DNA of 64,000 bases, taken from assembly GCF_905220705.1 (NCBI RefSeq), contig NZ_CAJNAT010000011.1, positions 164,357 through 228,356 on the forward strand, read 5' to 3'. Numbering within the stretch: position 1 is the stretch's first letter; every line of letters begins with the position of its first letter. The notes under the pieces are model-generated. The model worked only from the letters and a program-made list of their open reading frames with translations. It did no database searches and was not told the DNA's origin. The position numbers were made by a program, and so were the translations under genes. This stretch comes from Paraburkholderia domus (GTDB lineage: Bacteria > Pseudomonadota > Gammaproteobacteria > Burkholderiales > Burkholderiaceae). Shown piece after piece: positions 33,517 through 42,452 of the stretch.

Positions 33517-35823
33517 ATGACGAGAAATTTCAAACTGCTGGGGGTTGCCGCAGCAACAGTGTTTGCATGGTTTGGTGCAGAGAACGCACAGGCTGCAACA
33601 AGCACCATCACCGTCGCAGGACTGCAATACAAGTTGTGCGCGCAAGAGAACGGCACCTGCAATTTCCTCGGAACAGGCTCGGTGGTGTTCGGCGCAGTTC
33701 CGCCCAACTCGCCGTCGGTCATGTTGACGGCCCCTGCTACCTTCAGCAACGGTGTCGGATGCTATGTCGGCGCGGTTTCGCAGACGGACCCCGCATACGG
33801 CTACGGCAAATCATGCTGGATGAGAGCGGCTTCGGCTAGCCCGGCACCGACTCCGACTCCGGCACCGACTCCGGCACCGGCACCGGCTCCGGCTCCGACT
33901 CCGACTCCGACTCCGACTCCGACTCCGACTCCGACTCCGGCACCGGCACCGGCACCGGCTCCGGCTCCGGCTCCGACACCGACTCCGACTCCGACTCCGA
34001 CTCCGACTCCGGCTCCGACTCCGGCTCCCACTCCGGCTCCGGGCAGTTCGACCCTCTCGTGCGGCACGCCGACACACACGGCTGGCGGAACCGCCAACGG
34101 CGTGATCAGCGCGGACACCCCCACCACCGACGGCCTGCGCGTTTTCCAGAACAACGCAGCGTTCAAGCTCACGATTACGACGAACGCGCCGAGCGCGGAT
34201 ACGGTCGTCTGGTCCGTAGCGGACTCGAACGGCGCGATCAAGACGCAAGGAAGTTTTGCGGTTAGCGCCGGCGTGCAAACCAACTCGATCCCGTGCTCGT
34301 CGACGTGGTCCGGCTATGGCGCGCTTACCGCGACGCTGCGCTCGAACGGCGGAACGTTGCCGAACTCCGGAACGCGTCCTGTGGGTATCGCGACGTTCGG
34401 CGTGTTGCCGAACCTGACGCCGGTACTGGGCACCGTCACGTATGCGCATCAGGATCAGCACCGTTTCGGCATGCAGGGCTTCAACGGCAACATCGCCGCG
34501 CTGCATGATCTGGGCATCTCGTGGACCATCGACGACCGCGAAGTATCGGCCATGGAACCCAACGGCCCCAACACGTACACGCCGAGCGTGAACGACCTCG
34601 ATCCGTTCTATAAGGCGAATCCTGATCAGATGCGCATCGTGCGTCTTGACGGACTGCCTGCTTGGGATTCGAAGACGGGTCAGTTCAACGACAGCTACTA
34701 CGCGCCGTTGAACATGCCTGAGTTCCAGAGCTTCATGGCCAAGGTCGGTACCGATACGAGCCTGATTCGTGCTGCGAACTACCCGAACCAACAAAATAAT
34801 TACTATCAGGTGACGTGGGAGCCGAGCCTCGGCTGGGCGGATAGCAATGCGAACTTCGTCGCCATGTACAAGGCCGCGTACCAGGGCATTCACTCGACCG
34901 ATCCGAATGCCGTCGTGATGGGCCCCACCAACCCGTTCCCCGCGAATTGCGACACCTGCACAACTGGCTATCTGCAGACGCTCGGTGCGCTGGGACTGTG
35001 GAATTACATCGATGCAGTCTCAACGCATGGCTACTGGAATGCGGGCACGTTTCCGGCTCATCCGCCTGAATTGCAGGACTCCGACCCGAATACGGCGAAC
35101 CAGGCGAATGCACTCGATAACCAGATCTCGCAGTTGCGTTCGGTCATGCAGGCGGGTAAGCCGAACATGAAGCTCTTCGTCACAGAAGCAGGCACGAGCT
35201 ACGATCCGGGTCTTAACTACGGTCCCACGGTGCCGTCGCAGAACCAGCTGTTTGCCCAGTCCGCGGTTGGCGTGCGGTCGCACATCATTACGCTTGGCGG
35301 TGGTGCACAGTTGACGACGCTGTTCTACGGTCCCGACTATCCGGGCGAAGTGGGATACGGCTCGTTCTTCGACCTGAATGACGCGCAAGGCGCGTTCGGC
35401 GCGACGAACCTCTCGCCGAAGCCCGAAGCAATGGCCTTCGCCACGATGACGCGTGTGCTGGACGGCACGAATACATTGGGCCGGGTCACGGGTGCACCGT
35501 CCGGAACCTTTGCGTATGCGTTCCAGCAACTCGGCAATGGCAAGGTGGTGACAGCTGCGTGGGCGCACAGCAATGCGCAATGGCCTGCGAGCAGTGGGCT
35601 TTATAGCCAGACCTACTCGACGAGCTATACGCTTCAGGTCGACAGCGCCGGTACATCGGGCAACGTGACGAAGATCGATGGTTACGGCAATACCAGCACG
35701 CTTGCCTATACCAACGGCCAGGTCACGCTGACCCTCACCGAGGTGCCGCAGTACATCGTCTCGAGCAATGCGACGGTTGCCAAGGCCAATGCGACTGTTC
35801 CGCTCGGATATACTGGCCAATAA
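33517..35823 (+). CDS. Secreted glycoside hydrolase, clan GH-A fold, with Pro-Thr/Ala linker
   Basis: 768 residues. Signal peptide ~1-26 (ending ENAQA). A small cysteine-containing domain (~27-107) is followed by a linker of Pro-Thr/Pro-Ala dipeptides at ~109-175, then a beta-sandwich-like region (~180-300) and a (beta/alpha)8 catalytic domain (~315-600), with a C-terminal beta domain. Likely catalytic acids are E435 in VTWEPSLGW (acid/base, at the end of strand 4) and E557 in LFVTEAGTSY (nucleophile), which is the clan GH-A retaining arrangement. I cannot name the GH number; the closest architecture known to me is GH39-like exopolysaccharide hydrolases. A carbohydrate-binding role for the N-terminal domain is inference. 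A hairpin follows the stop. Confidence 0.75.
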   Translation: MTRNFKLLGVAAATVFAWFGAENAQAATSTITVAGLQYKLCAQENGTCNFLGTGSVVFGAVPPNSPSVMLTAPATFSNGVGCYVGAVSQTDPAYGYGKSCWMRAASASPAPTPTPAPTPAPAPAPAPTPTPTPTPTPTPTPAPAPAPAPAPAPTPTPTPTPTPTPAPTPAPTPAPGSSTLSCGTPTHTAGGTANGVISADTPTTDGLRVFQNNAAFKLTITTNAPSADTVVWSVADSNGAIKTQGSFAVSAGVQTNSIPCSSTWSGYGALTATLRSNGGTLPNSGTRPVGIATFGVLPNLTPVLGTVTYAHQDQHRFGMQGFNGNIAALHDLGISWTIDDREVSAMEPNGPNTYTPSVNDLDPFYKANPDQMRIVRLDGLPAWDSKTGQFNDSYYAPLNMPEFQSFMAKVGTDTSLIRAANYPNQQNNYYQVTWEPSLGWADSNANFVAMYKAAYQGIHSTDPNAVVMGPTNPFPANCDTCTTGYLQTLGALGLWNYIDAVSTHGYWNAGTFPAHPPELQDSDPNTANQANALDNQISQLRSVMQAGKPNMKLFVTEAGTSYDPGLNYGPTVPSQNQLFAQSAVGVRSHIITLGGGAQLTTLFYGPDYPGEVGYGSFFDLNDAQGAFGATNLSPKPEAMAFATMTRVLDGTNTLGRVTGAPSGTFAYAFQQLGNGKVVTAAWAHSNAQWPASSGLYSQTYSTSYTLQVDSAGTSGNVTKIDGYGNTSTLAYTNGQVTLTLTEVPQYIVSSNATVAKANATVPLGYTGQ
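33841..34042. repeat. In-frame hexanucleotide repeat tract (CCGACT / CCGGCA / CCGGCT)
   Basis: About 200 bp built from 6-bp units coding Pro-Thr (CCGACT) or Pro-Ala (CCGGCA/CCGGCT), grouped in homogeneous blocks. Because the unit is 6 bp, slippage changes linker length without breaking the frame. Confidence 0.9.
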
Positions 35824-35835
35824 GGGCTGAGTAGT

Positions 35836-35872
35836 ATCGACGCGCCGCTGGGTAGAGCGGTGGCGCGTCGAT
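35836..35872 (+). terminator. Strong stem-loop after the glycosidase gene
   Basis: ATCGACGCGCC (35836-35846) pairs perfectly with GGCGCGTCGAT (35862-35872), starting 12 bp after the stop; inner bases CGCT/AGCG extend the pairing. No long T-run follows, so it may be a weak intrinsic terminator or a 3'-protecting hairpin. Confidence 0.6.
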
Positions 35873-35984
35873 CAACCGGTTAAGACTAAGGGCCGGGCGC
35901 CCGGCTCATTGCCGACGCAGCGATCAGGCCGCGCAGCAGCCTCATCACCATAATCAGAAATTAGCAGCACCTATCCGCGCTTTC

Positions 35985-36629
35985 TCAGGCCGCCGTGTCT
36001 CGTAGATCTCTAATGTGTTGATACACGGTCGCGCGCCCCATCCCCAGCACGTTTGCCACATAGTTTGCAGCACTTTTCCCCTTGAACGCTCCTTCGGCCC
36101 AAAGCGCTTCGACCAGTTCGCGACGATGGTCGCGGGTCAGTGAGTTCAGCGCCAGCTGGCGCTCCTGAAGCCACGCGTGGAGAAACGTGTTGATACGTTC
36201 CTGCCAGTCGTCCTTGAATAACTCCTCGGGCTGCTTGATTACGCCGGCGCCGGAGATTACGCGGTCGATGACATGTTTCATGTCTTCAAAGACCGCGATG
36301 TTGTAGTTCACGCACATCACACCAACGGCAGCGCCAGCATCGTCGAAGAGTACTGTGCTGACACAGCGCATCCGCCTGCCATCCCAATTGATCTTTTCGT
36401 ATGGACCGATCGTGCCTGATTCCGCCGAATGGTCGATTTCTTCCAGTGCCGATTCGTCGCCCAGTTCGCGCTTGGACAGGTTATTCGCTATGTAAGCAAC
36501 GGTCTGACTTTGCAAGTCATGGATAACGATTTCGACGTAGGGAAAAAAGAGCAGCGCGATACCGTCGGCGACACGGCCATATCGATCCAGAAGAAGCTTG
36601 CGTGCGGCCGTTGTCTTAGTCTTGCGCAT
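35985..36629 (-). CDS. YheO-like PAS / helix-turn-helix transcriptional regulator
   Basis: 214 residues from ATG 36629; a longer frame upstream has no domain. The N-terminal YheO-type PAS domain spans ~15-125 (FPYVEIVIHDLQSQTVAYI, KINWDGRRMRCVSTVLFDDAG, VGVMCVNYNI). The C-terminal HTH_22 is at ~160-210 (GKSAANYVANVLGMGRATVYQHI). Such regulators often control amino-acid or imine-metabolism genes. It precedes, in the same direction as, the OCD-family reductase (ends 36830), so it may regulate that gene and the divergent binding-protein gene. Effector is unknown. Confidence 0.82.
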   Translation of the reverse strand: MRKTKTTAARKLLLDRYGRVADGIALLFFPYVEIVIHDLQSQTVAYIANNLSKRELGDESALEEIDHSAESGTIGPYEKINWDGRRMRCVSTVLFDDAGAAVGVMCVNYNIAVFEDMKHVIDRVISGAGVIKQPEELFKDDWQERINTFLHAWLQERQLALNSLTRDHRRELVEALWAEGAFKGKSAANYVANVLGMGRATVYQHIRDLRDTAA

Positions 36630-36829
36630 AGGGGGCAAATTCCAGTTTTCGGAAAGTCTGCAACGTGTTGCGCCACGATGCTGCGAATCCGCTTGTTGTG
36701 CGCCATTTTGCCATGAGCGACGCACCCGCCAGCCGGCAGCGCTCAACCCGGTCGTTAAGAACCAGGGAGAAGACAGCCCGTATTTTCATTTCTCACAGGA
36801 CGCTCGCCGGCTTGCCAGATTGCGCTTTC

Positions 36830-37801
36830 TCAATCGCCTCGTTGCCCGGCTACGTGCCTGAATAGTTCGTAGGCGATCGCCACGTCTTCCAGTCCGAGTC
36901 CAATCGAGCGAAAGAACGCGTGTTGCCGCCGGGAGGGTTTGCTGGCTTTGCCGGACACCAACTCAGACAGGTCGCCGAGCACGCTTTGCGGCGACCAGTC
37001 GTGCAACTGCGCCGCCAATTTCATTTCCCCCGCGCTGGCAGGCGTGGTTTGACGGTAGTCGCAATAGACGTCCATGTCCGGAAGCCACGCGGGCGGAATT
37101 TCGTGTGCATTCGCGACGTTCGTGCTGATCGACGTAATGAGCGCCGGCTTCGTCAGCATGTTTTCCGACAGTACCGGTGTGCCTGAGGACGTGCACAACG
37201 CCACGACATCGGCATCGCGCACGCAATCTTCAAGCCTCGTGCAAACCAGCACGCGTTCATGAAGCGCACTGAGCGCGGCACGCTTCGATTCATTCCCCGT
37301 AAGCTCGGGTGAAAACATGCTGATCGAGTCCCACGGCCGTAGCGCCGCGAGGTGGCGCAAATGCGCCTGTCCCACCGCGCCTGCGCCGACGATGGCAAGC
37401 CGGCGCGCGTCGGCCACCGCAAGGTGATCCACTGCGAGCGCGGTCGCGCCGGCAGTGCGCTCGATGGTGAGCAACCCCGCATCGCACCACATCAAAGGCT
37501 GGCCCGTTTCCATCGACATCAGTGCGGTCCACGCCGTAATAACGGGTTTCGATTCAGTCACGATGTACGGCGACAACTTCGCGCCGAATACCTTGGCGTC
37601 CGCCATGACCCCGAGGTACGTAATGAAATCGCCGGCTCCTTGCGGAAAGGGGGTGAAGGTCTGGGGTGGTTGCACCGCGGAGTCGTTCGCAAGGGCGAGA
37701 AACATGCGTGTCAACGCGCCGCGGACATCGAGATGAGGCAGCGCGTTGCGCACCGCGTCCTGCTGGACGATCAACGGGAATACTGTGTTTGTGCTGCTCA
37801 T
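36830..37801 (-). CDS. Ornithine cyclodeaminase/mu-crystallin family protein, probable imino-acid reductase
   Basis: 323 residues from ATG 37801. The Rossmann loop is AIVGAGAVGQAHLRHL at ~130-145; the substrate region has GAKLSPYIVTESKP and MWCDAGLLTIERTAGATALA. In the family, members with this shorter N-terminus are often delta1-pyrroline-2-carboxylate/delta1-piperideine-2-carboxylate reductases (LhpI/DpkA-like function) and not true cyclodeaminases, which fits a DadA-like oxidase two genes away that would produce such imines. This assignment is inference. It is divergent from a basic-amino-acid binding protein; the shared gap has a 21-bp near-perfect palindrome. Confidence 0.78.
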   Translation of the reverse strand: MSSTNTVFPLIVQQDAVRNALPHLDVRGALTRMFLALANDSAVQPPQTFTPFPQGAGDFITYLGVMADAKVFGAKLSPYIVTESKPVITAWTALMSMETGQPLMWCDAGLLTIERTAGATALAVDHLAVADARRLAIVGAGAVGQAHLRHLAALRPWDSISMFSPELTGNESKRAALSALHERVLVCTRLEDCVRDADVVALCTSSGTPVLSENMLTKPALITSISTNVANAHEIPPAWLPDMDVYCDYRQTTPASAGEMKLAAQLHDWSPQSVLGDLSELVSGKASKPSRRQHAFFRSIGLGLEDVAIAYELFRHVAGQRGD

Positions 37802-37856
37802 GGGCCTGCTCTCCACATCGTTGCCGGCTTGCGGCGTCAGCGCAATTCTAAAGTCA

Positions 37857-37929
37857 AAAAGTCCAGTCTGGACTTTTATTTTGAAAATCGCTTGCATTTG
37901 TGAGTGTCCAGAATAGACTGTGGGTCCAG
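37857..37929. promoter_or_regulatory. GTCCAG operator cluster between imine reductase and binding-protein genes
   Basis: AAAAGTCCAG (37857-37866) and CTGGACTTTT (37868-37877) form a perfect 10-bp palindrome around a single T. Two further GTCCAG half-sites stand at 37906-37911 and 37924-37929, exactly 18 bp apart; the former is followed by AATAGACTG as a degenerate second arm. The cluster lies 56 bp before the reductase start and 110 bp or more before the binding-protein start. Confidence 0.65.
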
Positions 37930-38041
37930 AGCGAGTGTGAGAGCCAGTCTCTTTTGCATCTCACGCGGCTTCTTGAGGTTGCGCAGTTAGCGACCATTCG
38001 TGCCCTGAATTTGCGACCCTTTAACTACACTGGGAACCACC

Positions 38042-38830
38042 ATGCCTCTGAAGCTTTCACTCTCACTTTTCGTCGCGGCTGCGTTAATCGGTTCGGTCGG
38101 TACCGTTAGCGCGGAGACTCAAAGCACCTTGCGTTTCGGCATCGAGGCGGCCTATCCGCCGTTCGAGAGCAAGTCGCCGACCGGGCAACTGCAGGGATTC
38201 GACGTTGACGTCGGCACTGCGGTCTGCGCGAAGCTGCGCGTGAAATGCGAGTGGGTGGAGAATTCGTTCGACGGCCTGATTCCCGCGTTGCAGGCGCGCA
38301 AATTCGACGTCATCAATTCCGCGATGAACATCACGGACAAGCGCAAACAGTCCATCGATTTCACGCCGCCCATCTACGTGGTGCCGATCGTGATGGTGGC
38401 AAAGCGCGGTTCCCCCTTGCTGCCGGATGTAAAGAGCCTGCAGGGCAAACGCGTCGGCGTCTTGCAGGGATCGTCGCAGGAGGATTTCCTCAAGGCCCAC
38501 TGGGCGAATGCCGGCGTATCGATCGTCTCGTATCAGGACCAGGATCAGGTGTACGCCGACCTCGTGGCTGGACGCCTGGATGCTGCGGTCCAGGAAGCGC
38601 AGACTGTTGAGGATGGGTTCCTGAACAAGCCGTCGGGCCATGACTATGCGATTGTCGGCCAGCCGCTCAGCGATCCGGCAACGCTCGGCGAAGGAACGGG
38701 CTTCGGCTTGCGCAAAGGCGATAAGGCGTTGGCTGGAAAGATCGATGCCGCGCTCGACGCTTTAAAGAAGGACGGGACGCTCAGCAATCTTTCGCAGAAG
38801 TATTTCAAGCGCGACATTATCGCGAAGTAA
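38042..38830 (+). CDS. ABC-type basic amino-acid periplasmic binding protein
   Basis: 262 residues. Signal peptide ~1-24 (ending VSA). The SBP_bac_3 fold is complete: LRFGIEAAYPPFESKSPTG, GFDVDVGTAVCAKL, FDVINSAMNITDKRKQSIDF, GKRVGVLQGSSQEDFL, RLDAAVQEAQTVEDGFL, GTGFGLRKGD. This pattern is that of lysine/arginine/ornithine/histidine binding proteins. No permease or ATPase gene is adjacent, so it would share a transporter encoded elsewhere. Context with CtlX, Ocd and a DadA-like oxidase points to ornithine, citrulline or D-basic amino acids. Confidence 0.87.
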   Translation: MPLKLSLSLFVAAALIGSVGTVSAETQSTLRFGIEAAYPPFESKSPTGQLQGFDVDVGTAVCAKLRVKCEWVENSFDGLIPALQARKFDVINSAMNITDKRKQSIDFTPPIYVVPIVMVAKRGSPLLPDVKSLQGKRVGVLQGSSQEDFLKAHWANAGVSIVSYQDQDQVYADLVAGRLDAAVQEAQTVEDGFLNKPSGHDYAIVGQPLSDPATLGEGTGFGLRKGDKALAGKIDAALDALKKDGTLSNLSQKYFKRDIIAK

Positions 38831-38981
38831 TGCGGCGAAGTAATGCGTTCATGACCCGGTGCGAGCCAGATCGCGCCGGACCGTCAGACCTTGTAGCGAG
38901 TTTTGCCGGACTCGGGCGTGCGTTGTCGAAGGCAGGCTCGTGAGTCCATCATGCGTCAAATAAGGGCATTCGAGCGAGCTT

Positions 38982-40223
38982 ATGGATTTCGATGTGATCG
39001 TGCTGGGAGCCGGGATCGTCGGCGTGTCGTCCGCGCTGCATCTGCAGGATCGCGGGCGCCGTGTGGCCCTCGTCGATCGACGCGGCCCCGGTGAAGAGAC
39101 CAGTTTCGGCAATGCAGGTCTGATCGAGCGCTCGTCGGTGGTCCCTTACGGCTTTCCCCGCGATCTCGGTACGCTGCTGCGCTACATGCGTAATCGGTCG
39201 ACCGACCTCTACTGGGACTACAAGGCGTTGCCGTCTTTCGCCACGTGGCTGGCGCGGTTCTGGTGGGAGTCGTCCCCGGAGCGGCTCGAGGCCGCCGCGC
39301 GCGACATGCTCCCGTTGATCCGGGCGAGCGTCGCCGAGCACGACGTGCTGATCGCACGCGCGGGCCTCGAAAGGCTTGCTCATGATGGTGGCTGGCTCGA
39401 AGCATTTCGCACGCGAACGGAATTTGAACGGCAGGCGGCAGCCGCCGAAGTGACGGCGAGTCAATATGGATTGCGCGTGGCGCCGCTCGACGCCGCGCGG
39501 CTTCTGGCGCGCGAACCTGGCTTAGGAGCGGGTTTCTGCGGCGCCTTGCATTGGCAGGACCCGAAGAGTATTTCCAATCCTGGGGCGTTGACGAAGGGAT
39601 ATGCCCGACTGTTCAAGGACGACGGCGGCACGCTTCTGATTGGAGAGGCGACCACCGTACGTTTGGAAGCCGATGCATGGACCGTGCAGACGACGCAAGG
39701 CAGGATCAGTGCCAAAGAGGTGGTCGTCGCGCTCGGCCCGTGGTCCGACAAGGTTTTTGCGCCGCTCGGTTATCGCATCCCGTTGCGCGCGAAACGCGGC
39801 TATCACATGCACTACGAAGCCACCAAGGCGATGCTCTCCGTGCCGCTTGTCGACACAGAGAGCGGGTACGTCGTGGCGCCGATGGAAGGCCGGTTACGCT
39901 TGACGACAGGCGTTGAAATCGCACGGCGCGATGCCGCGCCCACGGGTATTCAACTCGCACGTGCCGAGGGCATTGCCCGCCCGGTATTTGGTTTGGGCCG
40001 CAGGCTGGACGAAGCGCCGTGGCTTGGATTGCGTCCTTGTACGCCCGACATGCGACCTGTCATTGGGCGAGCGCCACGCCATCGAGGACTCTGGTTCGCG
40101 TTTGGCCACAACCACCACGGATTGACGCTCGGGCCCGTGACGGGCCGCTTGCTGGCGGAAATGATGACGGGTGCCGAGCCTTTTGCCGATCCCTTTCCGT
40201 TTCGTCCTGAGCGGTTCCGGTAA
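38982..40223 (+). CDS. FAD-dependent D-amino-acid dehydrogenase (DadA-like)
   Basis: 413 residues. The DAO-family FAD loop VIVLGAGIVGVSSALHLQ is at residues 4-21, followed by ETSFGNAGLIERS (characteristic of DadA proteins), the central VVVALGPWSD and the C-terminal GLRPCTPDMRPVIGRAP and FAFGHNHHGLTLGP. It oxidises D-amino acids to 2-oxo (imino) acids, passing electrons to the respiratory chain at the inner membrane face. With D-ornithine, D-lysine or D-proline the product would be a cyclic imine, the expected substrate of the OCD-family reductase nearby. Convergent with ctlX. Confidence 0.88.
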   Translation: MDFDVIVLGAGIVGVSSALHLQDRGRRVALVDRRGPGEETSFGNAGLIERSSVVPYGFPRDLGTLLRYMRNRSTDLYWDYKALPSFATWLARFWWESSPERLEAAARDMLPLIRASVAEHDVLIARAGLERLAHDGGWLEAFRTRTEFERQAAAAEVTASQYGLRVAPLDAARLLAREPGLGAGFCGALHWQDPKSISNPGALTKGYARLFKDDGGTLLIGEATTVRLEADAWTVQTTQGRISAKEVVVALGPWSDKVFAPLGYRIPLRAKRGYHMHYEATKAMLSVPLVDTESGYVVAPMEGRLRLTTGVEIARRDAAPTGIQLARAEGIARPVFGLGRRLDEAPWLGLRPCTPDMRPVIGRAPRHRGLWFAFGHNHHGLTLGPVTGRLLAEMMTGAEPFADPFPFRPERFR

Positions 40224-40277
40224 ATAACCGTACAGTCGCTGACGCTGCGGCGAAGCGACGTCCCGGCAACGATCGCC

Positions 40278-41216
40278 TCAACGCCGAGCCAGGTGGATCC
40301 CGGCGAGCATGCAGCGCACCGATCCGCCAGCCAGTTCGATCGTCGGCACGCGCAACGGCAGCAATTGCGCGGAACGCTCGATGAGCGCTTTCTGTGGTGC
40401 CGTCAGGCACGACATGGCCCGTTCTGACAAGGCGAGAACACGGCCATCCTTCCCCGACAACTCCAGTGCATTCCCGGCAAAATTGCTGATCTGCGAGTGC
40501 GTGAGCGCGATAACAGTCCGGCCGCTCTCCAGCAGGCGCTTGTGTATCTCGCCGCGGCGCCTGTCGTCGCGGATCAGATCCAGCCCGATCAGCGCAAATC
40601 CGGTCGCCACGCTCATCATGACGTTGGTGTGGTAGACCGCACGGCCGTGGGCGTCGGCGGTATCGAAACACATTGGCTCGAAGTTGAAATGCGTACAGAA
40701 GCGTTCGAGCGCCACCGGGTCGGCGCGATGCGAGCGCGCTGTGTATGCAACGCGTGCGACGTGGTCGAGCACCATCGCGCCGGTGCCTTCCAGAAAGACA
40801 TCGTCGCGTTCCAGGCCGGAGTAGTCGATCACGTCCTGCACGCGGTACTCCGTCTTGAGCATCTCGATCACATCGCTTCTGCGCTCGCGTCGGCGGTTGA
40901 CCGAGTGCATCGGAAAGAGCGCCACGTGACCGCCCGCGTGCGTCGAGAACCAGTTGTTCGGAAAGACCGAATCGGGTGTCTCGTTCTTCCCGCTATCGTC
41001 GAACACATGAACGCGCACGCCTGCCGCTTCCAGGCTTGCCGCCGCGGCGCTGACTTCGTCGCGCGCCGCCGCGGCGAGCGCGGCCGCTTCTGTTAAATCG
41101 AGGGCGTGGCCGGCACGCTGGAAAGCATTGTCGGCCGCTGTCTCCGGATTCGGATGAAAGCGATGAGGGCGAATCATGACAACGGCGGCGGGCGCCTGCA
41201 TCGACAGAAGGCTCAT
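40278..41216 (-). CDS. ctlX: Citrulline hydrolase CtlX (guanidine-modifying superfamily)
   Basis: 312 residues. The GME-superfamily fold is recognisable from VVMIRPHRFHPNPETAADNAFQ, DSVFPNNWFSTH, GTGAMVLDHVARVAYTARS, and the C-terminal GGSVRCMLAGIHL with the catalytic cysteine near residue 303. CtlX proteins convert L-citrulline to L-ornithine with release of ammonia and CO2 in the cytosol. It is co-directional with ocd, 57 bp downstream of it, so together they run citrulline to ornithine to proline. The divergent AsnC-type gene is the probable regulator. Confidence 0.85.
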   Translation of the reverse strand: MSLLSMQAPAAVVMIRPHRFHPNPETAADNAFQRAGHALDLTEAAALAAAARDEVSAAAASLEAAGVRVHVFDDSGKNETPDSVFPNNWFSTHAGGHVALFPMHSVNRRRERRSDVIEMLKTEYRVQDVIDYSGLERDDVFLEGTGAMVLDHVARVAYTARSHRADPVALERFCTHFNFEPMCFDTADAHGRAVYHTNVMMSVATGFALIGLDLIRDDRRRGEIHKRLLESGRTVIALTHSQISNFAGNALELSGKDGRVLALSERAMSCLTAPQKALIERSAQLLPLRVPTIELAGGSVRCMLAGIHLARR

Positions 41217-41273
41217 GGGGTTCGTTAGCGGGTTGCGGAAATGTGAGGCGAAGCGGCTGGATGGCAGACTCGA

Positions 41274-42356
41274 TCAGCGCGCGAATGCGAACGCGTTGGC
41301 TTGTTTTGGGGTGAGGGCGGCCGGCGTGGCTGCCGTTCGCATCAGACCGCCGAACAGGTCTTTGGGATCGCTGGCTGTCGGGATCAACGCGACATCGATG
41401 CCTACGTCGTGCCGCTGTGCAAGTGCGTGGAGATAGCGGAGCGCCGAGTAGTCCTCGAGTGCGAAGCCGACGGAATCGAACACGGTGACCTGATCCGCGT
41501 GTTCCCGGCCAGCCACTTCTCCGGCAAGCACTCGCCACAGTTCGGTCACGGGCGAATCGGCGGGGAGTTGCTGAATGTCACCTTCGATACGCGTCTGCGG
41601 CTCATATTCGACGATTACCCGGCTCATCCGCAGCACGTCCGCGTGCAACTCGGTCTTGCCGGGGCAGTCCCCTCCAACTGCGTTCAGATGCATGCCGGGC
41701 TCGATCATGTCGGGCGTGACGATCGTCGCATAGGTTTTGTCTGCGGTGACGGTTGTGACGATATCGGCGCCGCGCACCGCGTCGGCGGTCGAAGTCGCGC
41801 GGACGATGCGCAGTGCCGGCCATGCGGCAAGATTGCGCACCAACTTATCGGTTGCGCGCGCATCGACATCGAACACGCGAATTTCATTGATGCCGAGCAG
41901 TGTGTGAAACGCGATCGCCTGAAATTCGCTTTGCGCGCCGTTGCCGATCAAGGCCATGCGTTGCGAGTCGGGGCGGGCCAGGTTTCGTGCGACGAGCGCG
42001 GAAGTTGCCGCAGTGCGCAGGGCCGTGGTCAGCGTGAGTTCGGAGAGGAACAGCGGGTAGCCGGTATCGACAGATGCAAGTGCGCCGAACGCCATCACCG
42101 TTTGAATGCCGCGCTCGGCATTGATCGGGTGGCCGTTCACGTACTTGAAGGCGAACAGGTTCGAATCGGCGACGGGCATCAATTCGATGACGCCTGCCTG
42201 GGAGTGGCATGCAACGCGCGGAGACTTGTCGAATTCGCGCCATCGAAGATAGTCGGCGCGGATGGTTTCAGCGAGTTCGCTCAGGAATCGCGGCACGCCG
42301 ATATCGGCGACGAGTCGGTACGTGGCGGGTACGTCGAGAAAGCGGGTCATGGTCAT
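41274..42356 (-). CDS. ocd: Ornithine cyclodeaminase
   Basis: 360 residues from ATG 42356, with GGAGA just upstream. Full-length Ocd features are present: VADIGVPRFLSELAETIRADYLRW, the substrate strand GVIELMPVADSNLFAFKYVNGHP, TALRTAATSALVARNLARP, the NAD loop ALIGNGAQSEFQAIAFH at ~145-160 and HLNAVGGDCPGKTEL. It deaminates L-ornithine to L-proline with catalytic NAD. The longer N-terminus and conserved FKYVNGHP strand distinguish it from the reductase-like paralogue at 36.8-37.8 kb. First gene of the leftward ocd-ctlX unit. Confidence 0.92.
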   Translation of the reverse strand: MTMTRFLDVPATYRLVADIGVPRFLSELAETIRADYLRWREFDKSPRVACHSQAGVIELMPVADSNLFAFKYVNGHPINAERGIQTVMAFGALASVDTGYPLFLSELTLTTALRTAATSALVARNLARPDSQRMALIGNGAQSEFQAIAFHTLLGINEIRVFDVDARATDKLVRNLAAWPALRIVRATSTADAVRGADIVTTVTADKTYATIVTPDMIEPGMHLNAVGGDCPGKTELHADVLRMSRVIVEYEPQTRIEGDIQQLPADSPVTELWRVLAGEVAGREHADQVTVFDSVGFALEDYSALRYLHALAQRHDVGIDVALIPTASDPKDLFGGLMRTAATPAALTPKQANAFAFAR

Positions 42357-42452
42357 GTCTCCGTTATCGATGCGGGCTCCAGTTCGGGAGCGGTAACGAA
42401 ATTATTCCTTCCGACCTCGCCAACAAAAAGACAGCAAACGTCGCAAATTTCA

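Noticed and set aside
33841..34042. CRISPR-like regular repeats
   Set aside because: The unit is 6 bp without spacers and lies in frame inside a secreted protein as a Pro-Thr/Ala linker.
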